Source of the DNA: Paenibacillus sacheonensis
GTDB lineage: Bacteria; Bacillota; Bacilli; Paenibacillales; Paenibacillaceae
Assembly (NCBI RefSeq): GCF_009909195.1
Contig: NZ_JAAAMU010000005.1
Coordinates: 186,001 to 250,000, forward strand
DNA: 64,000 nt
Reading direction: 5' to 3'
Position numbers and translations under genes: made by a program. A model generated the notes under the pieces. That model was not told the DNA's origin, made no database searches, and saw nothing but the letters and a program-made list of their open reading frames with translations. Shown piece after piece: positions 1-8,984 of this stretch. Within the stretch, counting starts at the first letter, position 1. Each line of letters opens with the position of its first letter.

Positions 1-542
<542 letters not shown>

Positions 543-577
543 TCACTCCTCTATATGATCTATACATAGCTAGTACA

Positions 578-1675
578 TCAATTTACCGATTCGCTCGATG
601 ATTGGCGCTTCCGGATGATGACGCTGTTCCCCCAGAAGAACAACCGCGTCAGCGGGCTTCTGCGCATCAGCCTTTTGGAGACGAGCTCCACATCCTTCTG
701 GCCGCTCACCTTGGGATCGGACAGGTAGAGCGCGATCAGCCCCTCGATGACCATCCGGTGAAAACGCGAAGCAGGCAGCCTGTCGACGTCCTTGCGGGCA
801 TGTTCGACGATGGTTCCGATCCGCTCGATCAGCTCGCTTTGGCTGCCGTAATAATTACAAAAGTTCAAATCGCCGCCGATTCGGTCTTCTTCTTGATCGA
901 TCAAATAATCGAGCATGATATGAAGTCCGCATACATGCGGAAAATACGCGCTTCGAATGCGCAGCGCATCCTCAGGCGTACAGTCGCCGTACGAAGCGGT
1001 AAGGAACAGCATGAACATGCCCAGGGTCGAACCCGTTGCCGCCGCAAACTCGTTCCACTGCAGGTCCGGCACGGAATGGCGATGCTTCTCCCACCATTCC
1101 AGCAGGGCGGGCTCCCGCAGATCCTTCGCGATATGCTTGTACACCTGCAAATCGCCGTAGAGAGCGACAAGCTCCCGCACGTACGAATGAACGACGGCAT
1201 AAGAAGGCAGCCGCTTCACGTTCGCTTGGCATGTGCGGACAAGCTCGTGCAAATAGCCGCCGTCGTCGTTCTCCGCGCGCAGCGCGTAATAATCGCGCAG
1301 AGGCGCATCCGGATCAACCGCATCCAGCATGGATTGGTGGAGCAGGCGGAAGTCGCCGGCATCGAGCGAAGTGCTTCGGTCGCACAAGTTGTCCAAATAG
1401 TCACTGATCGTCTGCAGGCAGACGATCAGTGGGACGAGAATATGCCTGCTGTCCAAATGGGCGGCAGCGTAGATGCCGCCACCTTCGCAGTGGAACTGCT
1501 TGCTCGTCATGCTGGCGAGCGCTTGAACGCGCAATTCATCATCCGGAATCCGTTCGGCGATGACCCGTAAACGAGCCAGCTCCGCGCGCACTTCCGGCAA
1601 CACGTATTTGTATACCCTGTACATGAGGGTAACGGGTGTTTTGGGCACTTGGCGGGCCTGCGCTGACAGGTTCAT
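578..1675 (-). CDS. ytpB: DUF2600 family, YtpB-like tetraprenyl-beta-curcumene synthase
   Basis: This 365-residue protein belongs to the DUF2600 family. Its Bacillus subtilis member YtpB is a large terpene synthase that cyclises a C35 polyprenyl diphosphate to tetraprenyl-beta-curcumene, the precursor of C35 terpenes found in spores. Two acidic metal-binding motifs fit a class I synthase: DYLDNLCD at about residues 92-99 and DYLIDQEED at about 256-264. The length matches the family. The start ATG has an AAAGGAGGG ribosome binding site upstream. The gene is followed closely by pfkA and preceded by a small gene of unknown function, all on the minus strand. Assignment to the family is firm; the exact product is inferred from the named homologue. 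Confidence 0.88.
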   Translation of the reverse strand: MNLSAQARQVPKTPVTLMYRVYKYVLPEVRAELARLRVIAERIPDDELRVQALASMTSKQFHCEGGGIYAAAHLDSRHILVPLIVCLQTISDYLDNLCDRSTSLDAGDFRLLHQSMLDAVDPDAPLRDYYALRAENDDGGYLHELVRTCQANVKRLPSYAVVHSYVRELVALYGDLQVYKHIAKDLREPALLEWWEKHRHSVPDLQWNEFAAATGSTLGMFMLFLTASYGDCTPEDALRIRSAYFPHVCGLHIMLDYLIDQEEDRIGGDLNFCNYYGSQSELIERIGTIVEHARKDVDRLPASRFHRMVIEGLIALYLSDPKVSGQKDVELVSKRLMRRSPLTRLFFWGNSVIIRKRQSSSESVN

Positions 1676-1708
1676 AAATGGGCGCCCTCCTTTAAGCCAA
1701 TCCGCTAG

Positions 1709-2023
1709 CTAGGAATGGCGCTTGCTTTCGACGTCCTGGTTCATTCGGTACCATATATGCAAGTCATTGATTCGGCTGGCCAAATCCGCGATGTCCGAAT
1801 TAATGCCGCAGGAACGCTCAAAGTCTTCTTCCTCGAAGAGCTCTGCCTGCTTCGCATTAATAACGCGTTCGATCGCGATAACCCGTTCGGGAATCGTCCC
1901 GCGGATGCCTTCCCACTGCGTCACGATGTATGTTCGTTCCGCTTCGCTGAATCGCTCCCACTCCTGATGAAGCGTCGGGAGCGAGATTCCAAGCCGGTCA
2001 TCCCATGTAAAGTAATGGTTCAC
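1709..2023 (-). CDS. Uncharacterised small acidic protein
   Basis: I do not recognise this 104-residue protein. It is rich in Glu, Asp, Arg and Ile, is predicted mainly helical, and has no signal peptide, membrane segment or Cys cluster. It starts MNHYFTWDDRLG and has a middle rich in acidic residues (EEEDFE). It sits directly upstream of the terpene synthase gene on the same strand with only a short gap, so the two may share a transcript. That context gives no function. Coding status is supported by the uninterrupted frame filling the gap between the MFS gene and ytpB. Confidence 0.6.
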   Translation of the reverse strand: MNHYFTWDDRLGISLPTLHQEWERFSEAERTYIVTQWEGIRGTIPERVIAIERVINAKQAELFEEEDFERSCGINSDIADLASRINDLHIWYRMNQDVESKRHS

Positions 2024-2144
2024 GTCTCAAAACCTCCATCCACTAATGTACCATTTCATAGAGTGTAAATCCAGCGCGAAAACATGTTCCCCATATGCTA
2101 TACTGGGTTACATATTTCAAGGGCAGATTTGGAGTGACATCATC

Positions 2145-3353
2145 GTGAATTCGTTGCAATCCCCGGCCCGTCAAGGATCCGGGCAGCCCGCCGCCGCCGC
2201 GCGAACGGCAGCAGGCCGCGAAGTGCTCATGCTTCGCATCTTTATGTACATGGTTTATACGACGCAGGCGCTTGTCGTATCCTACTTTCCGCTCTATTTC
2301 TTGGACAAGGGCTACAGTCCCTCGCAAATCGGCGTCATTTATTCCATCGGACCGTTTATTTCGATCTTCGCCAACATCTTGTTCGGCACCGCGAGCGACA
2401 GGCTTCGGACCATCAAGAAAATCATGACCGTGCTGATGTTCGGACAGTTGGTCATGGTATCGCTGTTGTTCTCCACGGACGCCTTCATCATTGTCTGTGT
2501 CATCATGCTGGCCTACTATTTCTTCTATACGCCCGTCAATCCGCTCAGCGACAGCCTGATCCTGTTGTCGAGCCAATACACGTCAAAGCCGTATGCGCAC
2601 ATTCGGATCTTCGGCTCGCTCGGATTCGCGATATCCGCATTCCTGATCGGCCAGCTGCTGAAGGTGACCGGAACCGGTTTTACCATCACGCTTACGGTTA
2701 TTTCGATTGGCATCACGCTGCTGCTGACCTTTACGCTCCGAGATTATCAAGGCGCGGCGAGTAAAATCAATTTTTCGGGCTTCTTCCAGTTGATCCGCAA
2801 GCGCAGCATCATCGTTTACTTCGCCATCATTCTGGTCGTCTCGATCTCGCACCGGATGTACGAAGGTTTCCTCGCCGTCACGATGCGCGACATGGGCGCC
2901 AGCGACTCGCTCGTCGGGGCCGCATGGCTCACGTCCGCGATCAGCGAGATTCCGGTGCTGTTCCTGCTCGGCAAATACGGCCATAAATTCAAGGAGCTGC
3001 CCCTCCTCGCGATCGCAAGCCTGTTGTATGCGCTGCGCTTCTGGCTGGTCAGCGAGATCACTTCGCCGGGGTGGATTATTCCCATCCAAGCGATGCACAG
3101 CGTGACCTTCGGCATCTACTTCGTCACGGCGCTGCGCTACCTGACATCCATCATTCCGGATGAATACCGTTCGTCCGGCCAAGCCGCATACGCCGTCATC
3201 TGGAGCGGCTTCGCAGGCGTCATCAGCGGCACGGCAGGCGGAGCCGTCTACGAGGCTTACGGCAAACCGGCCTTCTTCCAGCTCGCGATGGCGCTCGCCC
3301 TCATCGCTTCGGCGGCCTTCTTGATCAAACATTACGTCAGCCGCAACGACTAA
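2145..3353 (+). CDS. MFS transporter (MFS_1-like)
   Basis: This is an integral membrane transporter of about 402 residues with around twelve hydrophobic segments. It resembles the MFS_1-like/nucleoside-H+ symporter branch: an early YFPLYFLDKGYSPSQIG stretch, the cytoplasmic loop GTASDRLRTIKK that corresponds to the MFS DRxGRR region, and IRIFGSLGFA before a later helix. An in-frame ATG at 2046 is open but poorly placed. I chose the GTG at 2145, which follows GGAG by ten bases; the ATG at 2229 is another possibility. The substrate cannot be read from the sequence. The gene is divergent from the neighbouring minus-strand 104-residue gene and stands alone. Confidence 0.85.
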   Translation: MNSLQSPARQGSGQPAAAARTAAGREVLMLRIFMYMVYTTQALVVSYFPLYFLDKGYSPSQIGVIYSIGPFISIFANILFGTASDRLRTIKKIMTVLMFGQLVMVSLLFSTDAFIIVCVIMLAYYFFYTPVNPLSDSLILLSSQYTSKPYAHIRIFGSLGFAISAFLIGQLLKVTGTGFTITLTVISIGITLLLTFTLRDYQGAASKINFSGFFQLIRKRSIIVYFAIILVVSISHRMYEGFLAVTMRDMGASDSLVGAAWLTSAISEIPVLFLLGKYGHKFKELPLLAIASLLYALRFWLVSEITSPGWIIPIQAMHSVTFGIYFVTALRYLTSIIPDEYRSSGQAAYAVIWSGFAGVISGTAGGAVYEAYGKPAFFQLAMALALIASAAFLIKHYVSRND

Positions 3354-3451
3354 CGAAGCTCGCGCAGAGCGGCTCCGGGCGCTTGGCCGGCCCTTTCCAC
3401 GCGCTTGCCGCGCCTTTGCAGCGCCATCCGGCGCAAAATCTCCCTCGAAAC

Positions 3452-3477
3452 AAAAAACCCGGCCTACCCGGCCGGGT
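3452..3477 (-). terminator. Intrinsic terminator after the cold-shock gene
   Basis: Read on the minus strand, a perfect 8-bp GC-rich stem (3457-3464 with 3470-3477, 5-base loop) runs into six U residues. It lies downstream of the csp stop codon and also faces the end of the MFS gene. Confidence 0.8.
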
Positions 3478-3545
3478 CATCGTATTGGCGGCAGTTCTCC
3501 ATGTCATTACTCCATTATAAGAAGCTTCCGGCGGAAGCGGCAATC

Positions 3546-3743
3546 TTACAATTTAATAACGTTGGCGGCTTGGGGTCCGCGGTTGCCCTGCGTAATGTCG
3601 AATTCAACATTTTGACCTTCGTCGAGCGACTTGAAGCCTTCGCCTTGGATAGCGGAATAATGAACGAAGACGTCTTCGCCGTTCTCCACTTGAATGAATC
3701 CGTAGCCTTTTTCCGCGTTAAACCATTTTACTGTTCCTTTCAA
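3546..3743 (-). CDS. csp: Cold-shock protein (Csp family)
   Basis: This is a 65-residue single cold-shock domain protein, an RNA chaperone that binds single-stranded nucleic acid. It has the full family signature: [16 protein letters not shown] (RNP1) and [10 protein letters not shown] (RNP2), ending [10 protein letters not shown]. The length is standard. The start ATG has the usual upstream site in AT-rich DNA, and a clear hairpin terminator follows. Csp genes generally have a long regulatory leader, but only about 75 bases separate it from the methyltransferase stop, so its promoter must lie in or close to that gap. The name cspB/cspD would be arbitrary. Confidence 0.97.
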   Translation of the reverse strand: MKGTVKWFNAEKGYGFIQVENGEDVFVHYSAIQGEGFKSLDEGQNVEFDITQGNRGPQAANVIKL

Positions 3744-3819
3744 TGCAACAACCTCCCACAGATGAGCACCGTTAACCGGCGGCTTCCTCCATCATATGCC
3801 CATAGGGAGCGTTTCGGAA

Positions 3820-4518
3820 TTAAAGGTCGATAAATAGACCAAGCTCCGATCCAGGTATAAACGGCAGCTTGGACCGGAAAAAGCCCGGCGATCCGCCTTG
3901 CCCGCGAATGGTCTCCAGCAGCTCATCCATATGCGCGTACGGCGTCCAATTAAGCGACATGATCGGATAAACCCGAATCGTTCCGCCCGGCCGGCAGACG
4001 CGCATCATCTCGAGAACGGCTTCGCGGTGGAATTCATGACCGAACTGCTCTTCGTAAAGAAATAAAAAATGACTGCAAAGCACGATGTCGAATGCATCCG
4101 TATCGAACGGAAGCTTCGGCAAGGCTCCCGCCACATAGCGTCTCTCGCGTACCGCAGGATCGGCGATGTGCGCCGCGAACCGTTCCAGCGAAGCCTCGCG
4201 CTGCGCGCGGTGGTTCGCCAGTCCGCCATAGTAGCTGAAGTCGAATTTGTCGGCCAGCTTCTCCAGCTTGGCCGTCGATGCCGCGATTTCTTCCCGGGCT
4301 TCCTTGACCAGCGTCTCGCCGTCGAGCGCGTATCGCGGATCCGCGGCATAGGCGTCAAGCTTCCTCGTGACTGCGTCCGCAGTAAACGAAGAAGCTCCTC
4401 CGGCGATATCCAGCAGCCGTCCGGTCAGTTCCTGCTCGCTGAAATCGAACATGCGCATGTACTCCTCGAAGCTGCGGCATGTCACGGCAACTCCAACCTG
4501 CTCGTAACGTTGACTCAT
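3820..4518 (-). CDS. SAM-dependent methyltransferase-like protein
   Basis: This protein of about 232 residues has a class I methyltransferase layout. The nucleotide-binding motif I appears as GRLLDIAGGASSF, an acidic and helical insert follows, then the motif LPFDTDAFDIVLCSHFLFLY and a late VCRPGGTIRVYPI strand. The substrate is unknown. An open frame extends upstream to 4716, but that part is low complexity (RRDETRRDE) and comes from a short 10-bp direct repeat. The ATG at 4518 follows a GAGGAG site, so I placed the start there. The divergently transcribed 77-residue gene begins at 4745 and shares the promoter region. Confidence 0.8.
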   Translation of the reverse strand: MSQRYEQVGVAVTCRSFEEYMRMFDFSEQELTGRLLDIAGGASSFTADAVTRKLDAYAADPRYALDGETLVKEAREEIAASTAKLEKLADKFDFSYYGGLANHRAQREASLERFAAHIADPAVRERRYVAGALPKLPFDTDAFDIVLCSHFLFLYEEQFGHEFHREAVLEMMRVCRPGGTIRVYPIMSLNWTPYAHMDELLETIRGQGGSPGFFRSKLPFIPGSELGLFIDL

Positions 4519-4744
4519 TTGTTCATCTCTCCTCGTCTCATCTCGTCTCATCTCGACTACGCTTCCGCTCGTCTTGGCGCTGCTCAGCTCTTCTTGATGC
4601 TGCTCAGGCCCTCCCGGTATGCAGATAAACCAGCGTCCTTCAATCGGGATTCCATATTTTAGCACGGGATCCATTTGATTTCTACCCTGATTTTTGGCTA
4701 TCATGGTAGGATACACAAGCTATATTTCCGAAAGGGTGGTCCTT

Positions 4745-4978
4745 ATGTTTAAGAAAGTACAAATCTATAAAACCGACAAATACAACATGCTCTCCGTGGA
4801 GGTACAAGGCAAAACGCTGATCGTGCGCGAAATCTCCGACCAATGGGGCGAAGAATGCCACACGTTCGTCAGCCGTCCGGAAATGCTGCACTGGGCCGAG
4901 AACCGCTTCCGTCTCGCGGATTACGCGGGCAGGGAAGAAGAACGCGCCGAGATTCTCGCTAATTTCCGGGAGGTTTAG
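4745..4978 (+). CDS. Uncharacterised 77-residue protein
   Basis: I do not recognise this small protein. From MFKKVQIYKTDKYNMLSVEV it looks like a compact alpha/beta protein with a basic first strand and an acidic, Arg-rich helical C terminus. It has no membrane segment. The frame is open from 4694, but the ATG at 4745 is preceded by an AAAGGGTGG site eight bases away and is the better start. It is followed after about 100 bases by a 59-residue membrane protein gene in the same direction. Function is unknown. Confidence 0.65.
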   Translation: MFKKVQIYKTDKYNMLSVEVQGKTLIVREISDQWGEECHTFVSRPEMLHWAENRFRLADYAGREEERAEILANFREV

Positions 4979-5076
4979 CGAAAGCCTTCCTCCCTGCAGG
5001 AGGAATATGGAACTCGTTTAGCGAACATAACCGTAGGTAAACATGCATAGGTTGTGCGGAGGGGAGCTCTAATCAG

Positions 5077-5256
5077 ATGGATACGACATCTACGATTATT
5101 TTCATCATCGCTGCTTTTTCGCTGGGCGGCATCATTCTCATGCAGCGAAACAACATTCCCGCAAGCCTGCGCAGGGGCATGGCCATCGCGGCCATCGTCT
5201 TTATCGCCTTTGCATTTTTCTTAGTCGTTTACAGCTTGACGACCATGGGTTCATAA
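5077..5256 (+). CDS. Small two-helix membrane protein (59 residues)
   Basis: This gene is short: ATG at 5077, TAA at 5254-5256, 59 codons. A GGAGGGGA site lies ahead of the start, which supports translation. The protein has two hydrophobic segments, roughly residues 7-21 (IIFIIAAFSLGGIIL) and 33-52 (AIAAIVFIAFAFFLVVYSL). They are joined by a short basic loop (QRNNIPASLRRG), giving an inside-positive hairpin topology. I do not recognise a family. It lies between the 77-residue gene and pepF, all on the plus strand, and could be cotranscribed with either. Confidence 0.6.
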   Translation: MDTTSTIIFIIAAFSLGGIILMQRNNIPASLRRGMAIAAIVFIAFAFFLVVYSLTTMGS

Positions 5257-5442
5257 CGAACGCGCAGCCGGGTCACACTAAGAGGCAACTTCTGTCAAGG
5301 GAGCGTGACCTCCGGCATGAAATGGCTGCCGATCGTTCTATCGTTCTCGCTGCTGCAGGGCAGCGCGGACCGCTTGCTTACGCAAGCAACCCATGCCGCA
5401 CTATCCGATTCACCATCCAAAACCGAGGCGAGGAGGGTTCCT

Positions 5443-7233
5443 ATGAACCACGTACCGAAGCGATCCGAAATCGCACCCGAATACCGTTGGAAGCTCGAGG
5501 ACTTATTTGCGGATCAATCCGCATGGGACAAGGAATACGCGCAGGCCAAAGAGCAAATGAAGGGCGTAGAAGCTTTCCAAGGCAAGCTGGGCGATCCGGC
5601 GCAATTGAAAGCCTGCTTCCAGCTCGAAGACGATCTGTCGCTCAAAATCGAACGCCTCTACGTATACGCCAACATGAAGCATCATGAGGACACGGCCGAG
5701 CCCGTCTTCCAAGCCTTGTCCGAGAAGTCCAAGAAACTGAGCGTCGAAACCGGCGAAGCGCTTTCCTTCATTACTCCCGAGGTGCTGAGTCTCTCCGATG
5801 AAGCGCTAAGCGCGATGATCGAGAATCTGGACCTCGCGAAATACAAGCAAACGCTTGAAGAAATGCGCCGTCAAAAAGCGCATGTGCTCTCCAAATCGGA
5901 GGAAGCGCTGCTCGCGCAGGTCGGCAACATCAGCCAGGCGCCGAGCACGATCTTCAGCATGCTGAACAACGCCGACCTCAAGTTCCCGAAAGTGAAGGAC
6001 GAGAACGGCGAAGAAGTCGAGCTGACCCAAGGCCGCTACATACAGTTTCTCGAAAGCAAAAACCGCGAAGTGCGCGAAGCCGCGTTTAAAGCGATGTACG
6101 ACACGTACGGCAAGCTGAAGAACACGATCGCCACCACGCTGAGCGCCAACGTGACGAAGAACATTTTCTACTCGCGCGCCCGTAAATACCCTTCCGCCCT
6201 CGAGATGTCCCTCTACGGGGATAACATCCCGAAGGAAGTCTATACGAACCTGATCGGCGCCATCCATAAGCATCTGCCTCTGATGCACCGCTACATGGAG
6301 CTGCGCAAGAAGCTGCTGAAGGTCGACGAGCTTCATATGTACGACTTGTTCGCTCCGCTCGTAGACGAGTTCAAAATGGATATTACCTACGAGCAGGCCA
6401 AAGAAACGGTCAAAGCAAGCTTGAAGCCGCTTGGCGAGGATTATCTGAGCGTGCTCCAGGACGGCTTCGACAACAGCTGGATCGACGTGTACGAGAACGA
6501 AGGCAAACGGAACGGCGCCTACAGCTGGGGCGCTTACGGCACGCATCCGTACGTGCTGCTGAACCACAAGGACAACCTGAACAGCATGTTCACGTTGACG
6601 CACGAGATGGGTCATGCGCTGCACTCGTACTACTCCGACGGCAACCAGGATTACCGCGACGCGCAATATACGATCTTCCTTGCCGAGGTCGCGTCGACGC
6701 TGAACGAAGCGCTTCTCATGGATTACATGCTGAAGAAATCGACCGACCCGAAGGAAAAAATGTACCTGCTGACGTACTACGCCGACCAATTCCGAACGAC
6801 GGTATTCCGTCAAACGATGTTCGCGGAGTTCGAGAAGCTCATCCACGAGCGCGCGGAGGAAGGCGAGTCCTTGACGCCGCAGGATCTCAGCAAAATCTAT
6901 TACGATCTTAACAAGCTCTACTACGGCGACGGCATGGTCATCGACAAGGACATCGAAATGGAATGGGCGCGCATTCCGCATTTCTATACGAGCTTCTACG
7001 TCTTCAAATACGCGACGGGCTTCTCCGCGGCGACGAGCTTCTCCAAGCAAATCCTGGAGGAAGGCGCTCCGGCAGTCGAGCGTTACCTCGGCTTCCTGAA
7101 GAGCGGCGGAAGCGACTATTCCATCAACATCCTCAAGAAAGCCGGCGTCGACATGTCCTCGCCGGAACCGATCGAGGAAGCCATGAGCGTATTCGAAAGC
7201 TTAATCGAACAAATGGAGCAGCTGACGAAATAG
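5443..7233 (+). CDS. pepF: Oligoendopeptidase F (M3 family)
   Basis: This zinc metallopeptidase of about 596 residues hydrolyses short peptides in the cytoplasm. The zinc motif is HEMGH at residues 387-391, inside FTLTHEMGHALHSYY. A downstream metal ligand region, FLAEVASTLNEALL, follows about 25 residues later, as in the M3B family. The length matches PepF. The frame is open from a GTG at 5305 and the extra 46 codons resemble a weak signal peptide, but the ATG at 5443 has an ideal AGGAGGG site five bases away, while the GTG has none at usable distance. I therefore call the cytoplasmic form. A GGTCAC/GTGACC inverted repeat (5271-5276 with 5305-5310) lies in the leader. Confidence 0.95.
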   Translation: MNHVPKRSEIAPEYRWKLEDLFADQSAWDKEYAQAKEQMKGVEAFQGKLGDPAQLKACFQLEDDLSLKIERLYVYANMKHHEDTAEPVFQALSEKSKKLSVETGEALSFITPEVLSLSDEALSAMIENLDLAKYKQTLEEMRRQKAHVLSKSEEALLAQVGNISQAPSTIFSMLNNADLKFPKVKDENGEEVELTQGRYIQFLESKNREVREAAFKAMYDTYGKLKNTIATTLSANVTKNIFYSRARKYPSALEMSLYGDNIPKEVYTNLIGAIHKHLPLMHRYMELRKKLLKVDELHMYDLFAPLVDEFKMDITYEQAKETVKASLKPLGEDYLSVLQDGFDNSWIDVYENEGKRNGAYSWGAYGTHPYVLLNHKDNLNSMFTLTHEMGHALHSYYSDGNQDYRDAQYTIFLAEVASTLNEALLMDYMLKKSTDPKEKMYLLTYYADQFRTTVFRQTMFAEFEKLIHERAEEGESLTPQDLSKIYYDLNKLYYGDGMVIDKDIEMEWARIPHFYTSFYVFKYATGFSAATSFSKQILEEGAPAVERYLGFLKSGGSDYSINILKKAGVDMSSPEPIEEAMSVFESLIEQMEQLTK

Positions 7234-7250
7234 TCGGTTCGACGAAAACG

Positions 7251-7296
7251 AAAAAAGCAGCGGAATGCCGGATAAGCCCGGCACCGCTGCTTTTTT
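7251..7296. terminator. Bidirectional terminator between pepF and ssuE
   Basis: A 7-bp stem (7257-7263 with 7284-7290) is flanked by six A residues on the left and six T residues on the right. It can therefore end transcripts from pepF and from the convergent flavin reductase gene. Confidence 0.85.
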
Positions 7297-7371
7297 GCGT
7301 GGTTGCTTGTCGCTAGTTGCTTGTTACTTGTTCAGGCGAAACATCGCCGTTTCCCCTGTTGACGCCAAGGT

Positions 7372-7932
7372 TTACGCGTTCGGAATGATGGACGGCTGCT
7401 TCAGCAGCAGCGTCGTTTCCGCGAACGAAGCGATCGCCGCGTTCAACCGTTGAGCCAGCTCTTCTTCGATGATGAGCGATCCGTCGTCGGTTTTGAGGAT
7501 TTGCGAGTCTACCGCATAGACGCCCGTCTCTACATGCTTCACATAAAGCGCGGACAGCAGCGGCTTCAGGGAGTAATCGATGGCGAGCAGATGCGCGATC
7601 GTTCCGCCGATAAAGAGCGGCAGCACGATTTTGCCGGCCAGGCCTTTTTGCGGGAGCAGATCCAGGAAGGTCTTGAGCACGCCCGTGTAGGAGGCTTTAT
7701 AGACAGGGCTAGCGACGATAACCGCGTCGGCTTCCGCCACGAGGCGGCTTGCTTCGGAGATGGCCGGGCTGTCGTAACGGGCCTTAATCAAATCTTCCGC
7801 GGGCAAGGACGCTACATGCAAATGCACGATGTCCCAACCGAGCGAAGCGAGCTTCTCTTCCGCGTAAAACAGAATGCCGTTCAACCGGGAAACCGGATTC
7901 GGGCTTCCGTTAATGATGATCACTTTCGGCAT
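7372..7932 (-). CDS. ssuE: NADPH-dependent FMN reductase, SsuE family
   Basis: This 186-residue flavodoxin-like protein reduces FMN with NADPH. SsuE normally supplies FMNH2 to an alkanesulfonate monooxygenase. The N terminus is PKVIIINGSPNPVSRL, the phosphate-binding loop. It is followed by VASPVYKASYTGVLKTFLDLLP, the conserved FMN and dimer motif, and PLFIGGTIAHLLAIDYSLKPLL, typical of SsuE. The length is standard. No sulfonate transporter or monooxygenase gene is adjacent, so it may serve another flavin-dependent partner. It stands alone between two terminators. Confidence 0.88.
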   Translation of the reverse strand: MPKVIIINGSPNPVSRLNGILFYAEEKLASLGWDIVHLHVASLPAEDLIKARYDSPAISEASRLVAEADAVIVASPVYKASYTGVLKTFLDLLPQKGLAGKIVLPLFIGGTIAHLLAIDYSLKPLLSALYVKHVETGVYAVDSQILKTDDGSLIIEEELAQRLNAAIASFAETTLLLKQPSIIPNA

Positions 7933-8036
7933 ATCGCAATTCCCCCTTGTAGATCCATGAATAGCTTCATTATATAACCATTATTCCCATACGTAAACTA
8001 TGATTTAAACCAGTCCTGCTTCAACCACAAAGGAAA

Positions 8037-8061
8037 GACCGCTTTCTTCGCGAAAGCGGTC
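8037..8061 (-). terminator. Probable terminator of the ABC export operon
   Basis: A 10-bp stem (8037-8046 with 8052-8061) with a 5-base loop lies just past the stop of the last operon gene. On the minus strand it is followed by a pyrimidine-rich stretch (tctttccttt) rather than a pure U tract. Confidence 0.6.
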
Positions 8062-8099
8062 CGATGCTGCGGATTCGTTGAAGCTGCGGCACGAAGCGG

Positions 8100-8981
8100 T
8101 CAGGATTCCGGCGGATAGATGATGATCCGCCCGTCTTCTTTCTCGACGCGCACTTTATTCTTCTCCTTGAATTCTTCGGCTTGCAGGTACGTGGACGGAA
8201 TCTGCAGACGCCCTGACTTATCGATGACGGCATATTCCACATGACTCTCTTCCCCGGCTGCGGCTTCGCCGTTCTCAAGCGCCGCAAGTTCCTCCGCATA
8301 CGACTGGCGCCTGATAATCTCCGAGGACGTCTTGCCATCGCGGATGGCCACGACGCGGTCCACCTTCCTCGCCAGCAGCGGGTCATGCGTAACGATGACG
8401 ATCGTGATGCCGATGCTGCGGTTCAGCTCACGGAATAAATCCAGGATCTGATTCGACATCTTCGTATCCAGCGACCCTGTCGGCTCATCGGCCAGCAGCA
8501 GCTTCGGCTCGTTCGACAGCGCGATGGCGATGGCTACGCGCTGCTGCTCCCCGCCGGAAAGCTCGCTCAGCCGGTTCTTGATCCGGTGGCTGAGGCCGAC
8601 GGCATCCAGCAGCTCAAGCGCCCGTATCCGTTTGCTCCGGCCTCTCAGCAGCATCGGCAGCTCCACGTTCTCGAGCGCCGTCAAATACGGAATCAAGTTA
8701 CGGGCGTTGTTCTGCCATACGAAGCCGACGGATTCGCGTTTATACTTTACCAGGTCGCGTTCCGTGAACTTCAACAAATCCTTCTCGTCCACGAGCAGCT
8801 TGCCCGCGGACGGTCTGTCAAGTCCGCCGAGCATGTTCAGCAGCGTCGATTTGCCGCTGCCGCTGTTGCCGATGATCGCCATCAGCTCGCCGGCCTCCAC
8901 GTGCAGGTCCAGCCCTTGCAATGCGACGACCTCCAGGTCGTCGGTCTTATAAATTTTCACAAGCCCGTCGCAATGGATCAT
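8100..8981 (-). CDS. ABC transporter ATP-binding protein with C-terminal AbrB-like extension
   Basis: This 293-residue ATPase belongs to the LolD/MacB type that powers FtsX-like permeases. It has Walker A GNSGSGKST (residues 38-46), the Q-loop near WQNNA, signature LSGGEQQRV (141-149), Walker B LLLADEP (161-167) and H-loop His199. About 65 residues follow the normal end of the domain. Residues 249-290 read EYAVIDKSGRLQIPSTYL and then KNKVRVEKEDGRIIIYP, which resembles the swapped-hairpin AbrB/SpoVT fold. That extension is uncommon for an ATPase and may dimerise or regulate it. The gene is the last of a four-gene operon, three bases after the permease stop. Confidence 0.9.
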   Translation of the reverse strand: MIHCDGLVKIYKTDDLEVVALQGLDLHVEAGELMAIIGNSGSGKSTLLNMLGGLDRPSAGKLLVDEKDLLKFTERDLVKYKRESVGFVWQNNARNLIPYLTALENVELPMLLRGRSKRIRALELLDAVGLSHRIKNRLSELSGGEQQRVAIAIALSNEPKLLLADEPTGSLDTKMSNQILDLFRELNRSIGITIVIVTHDPLLARKVDRVVAIRDGKTSSEIIRRQSYAEELAALENGEAAAGEESHVEYAVIDKSGRLQIPSTYLQAEEFKEKNKVRVEKEDGRIIIYPPES

Positions 8982-8984
8982 CGT

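Noticed and set aside
2046..2144. Extended N terminus of the MFS transporter
   Set aside because: The first ATG lacks a ribosome site and the residues are not typical of a membrane protein start. GTG at 2145 fits better.
4519..4716. Extended N terminus of the methyltransferase with a RRDETRRDE stretch
   Set aside because: It comes from a short direct repeat (TCTCATCTCG) and precedes a good ribosome site and ATG at 4518, so I treat it as leader.
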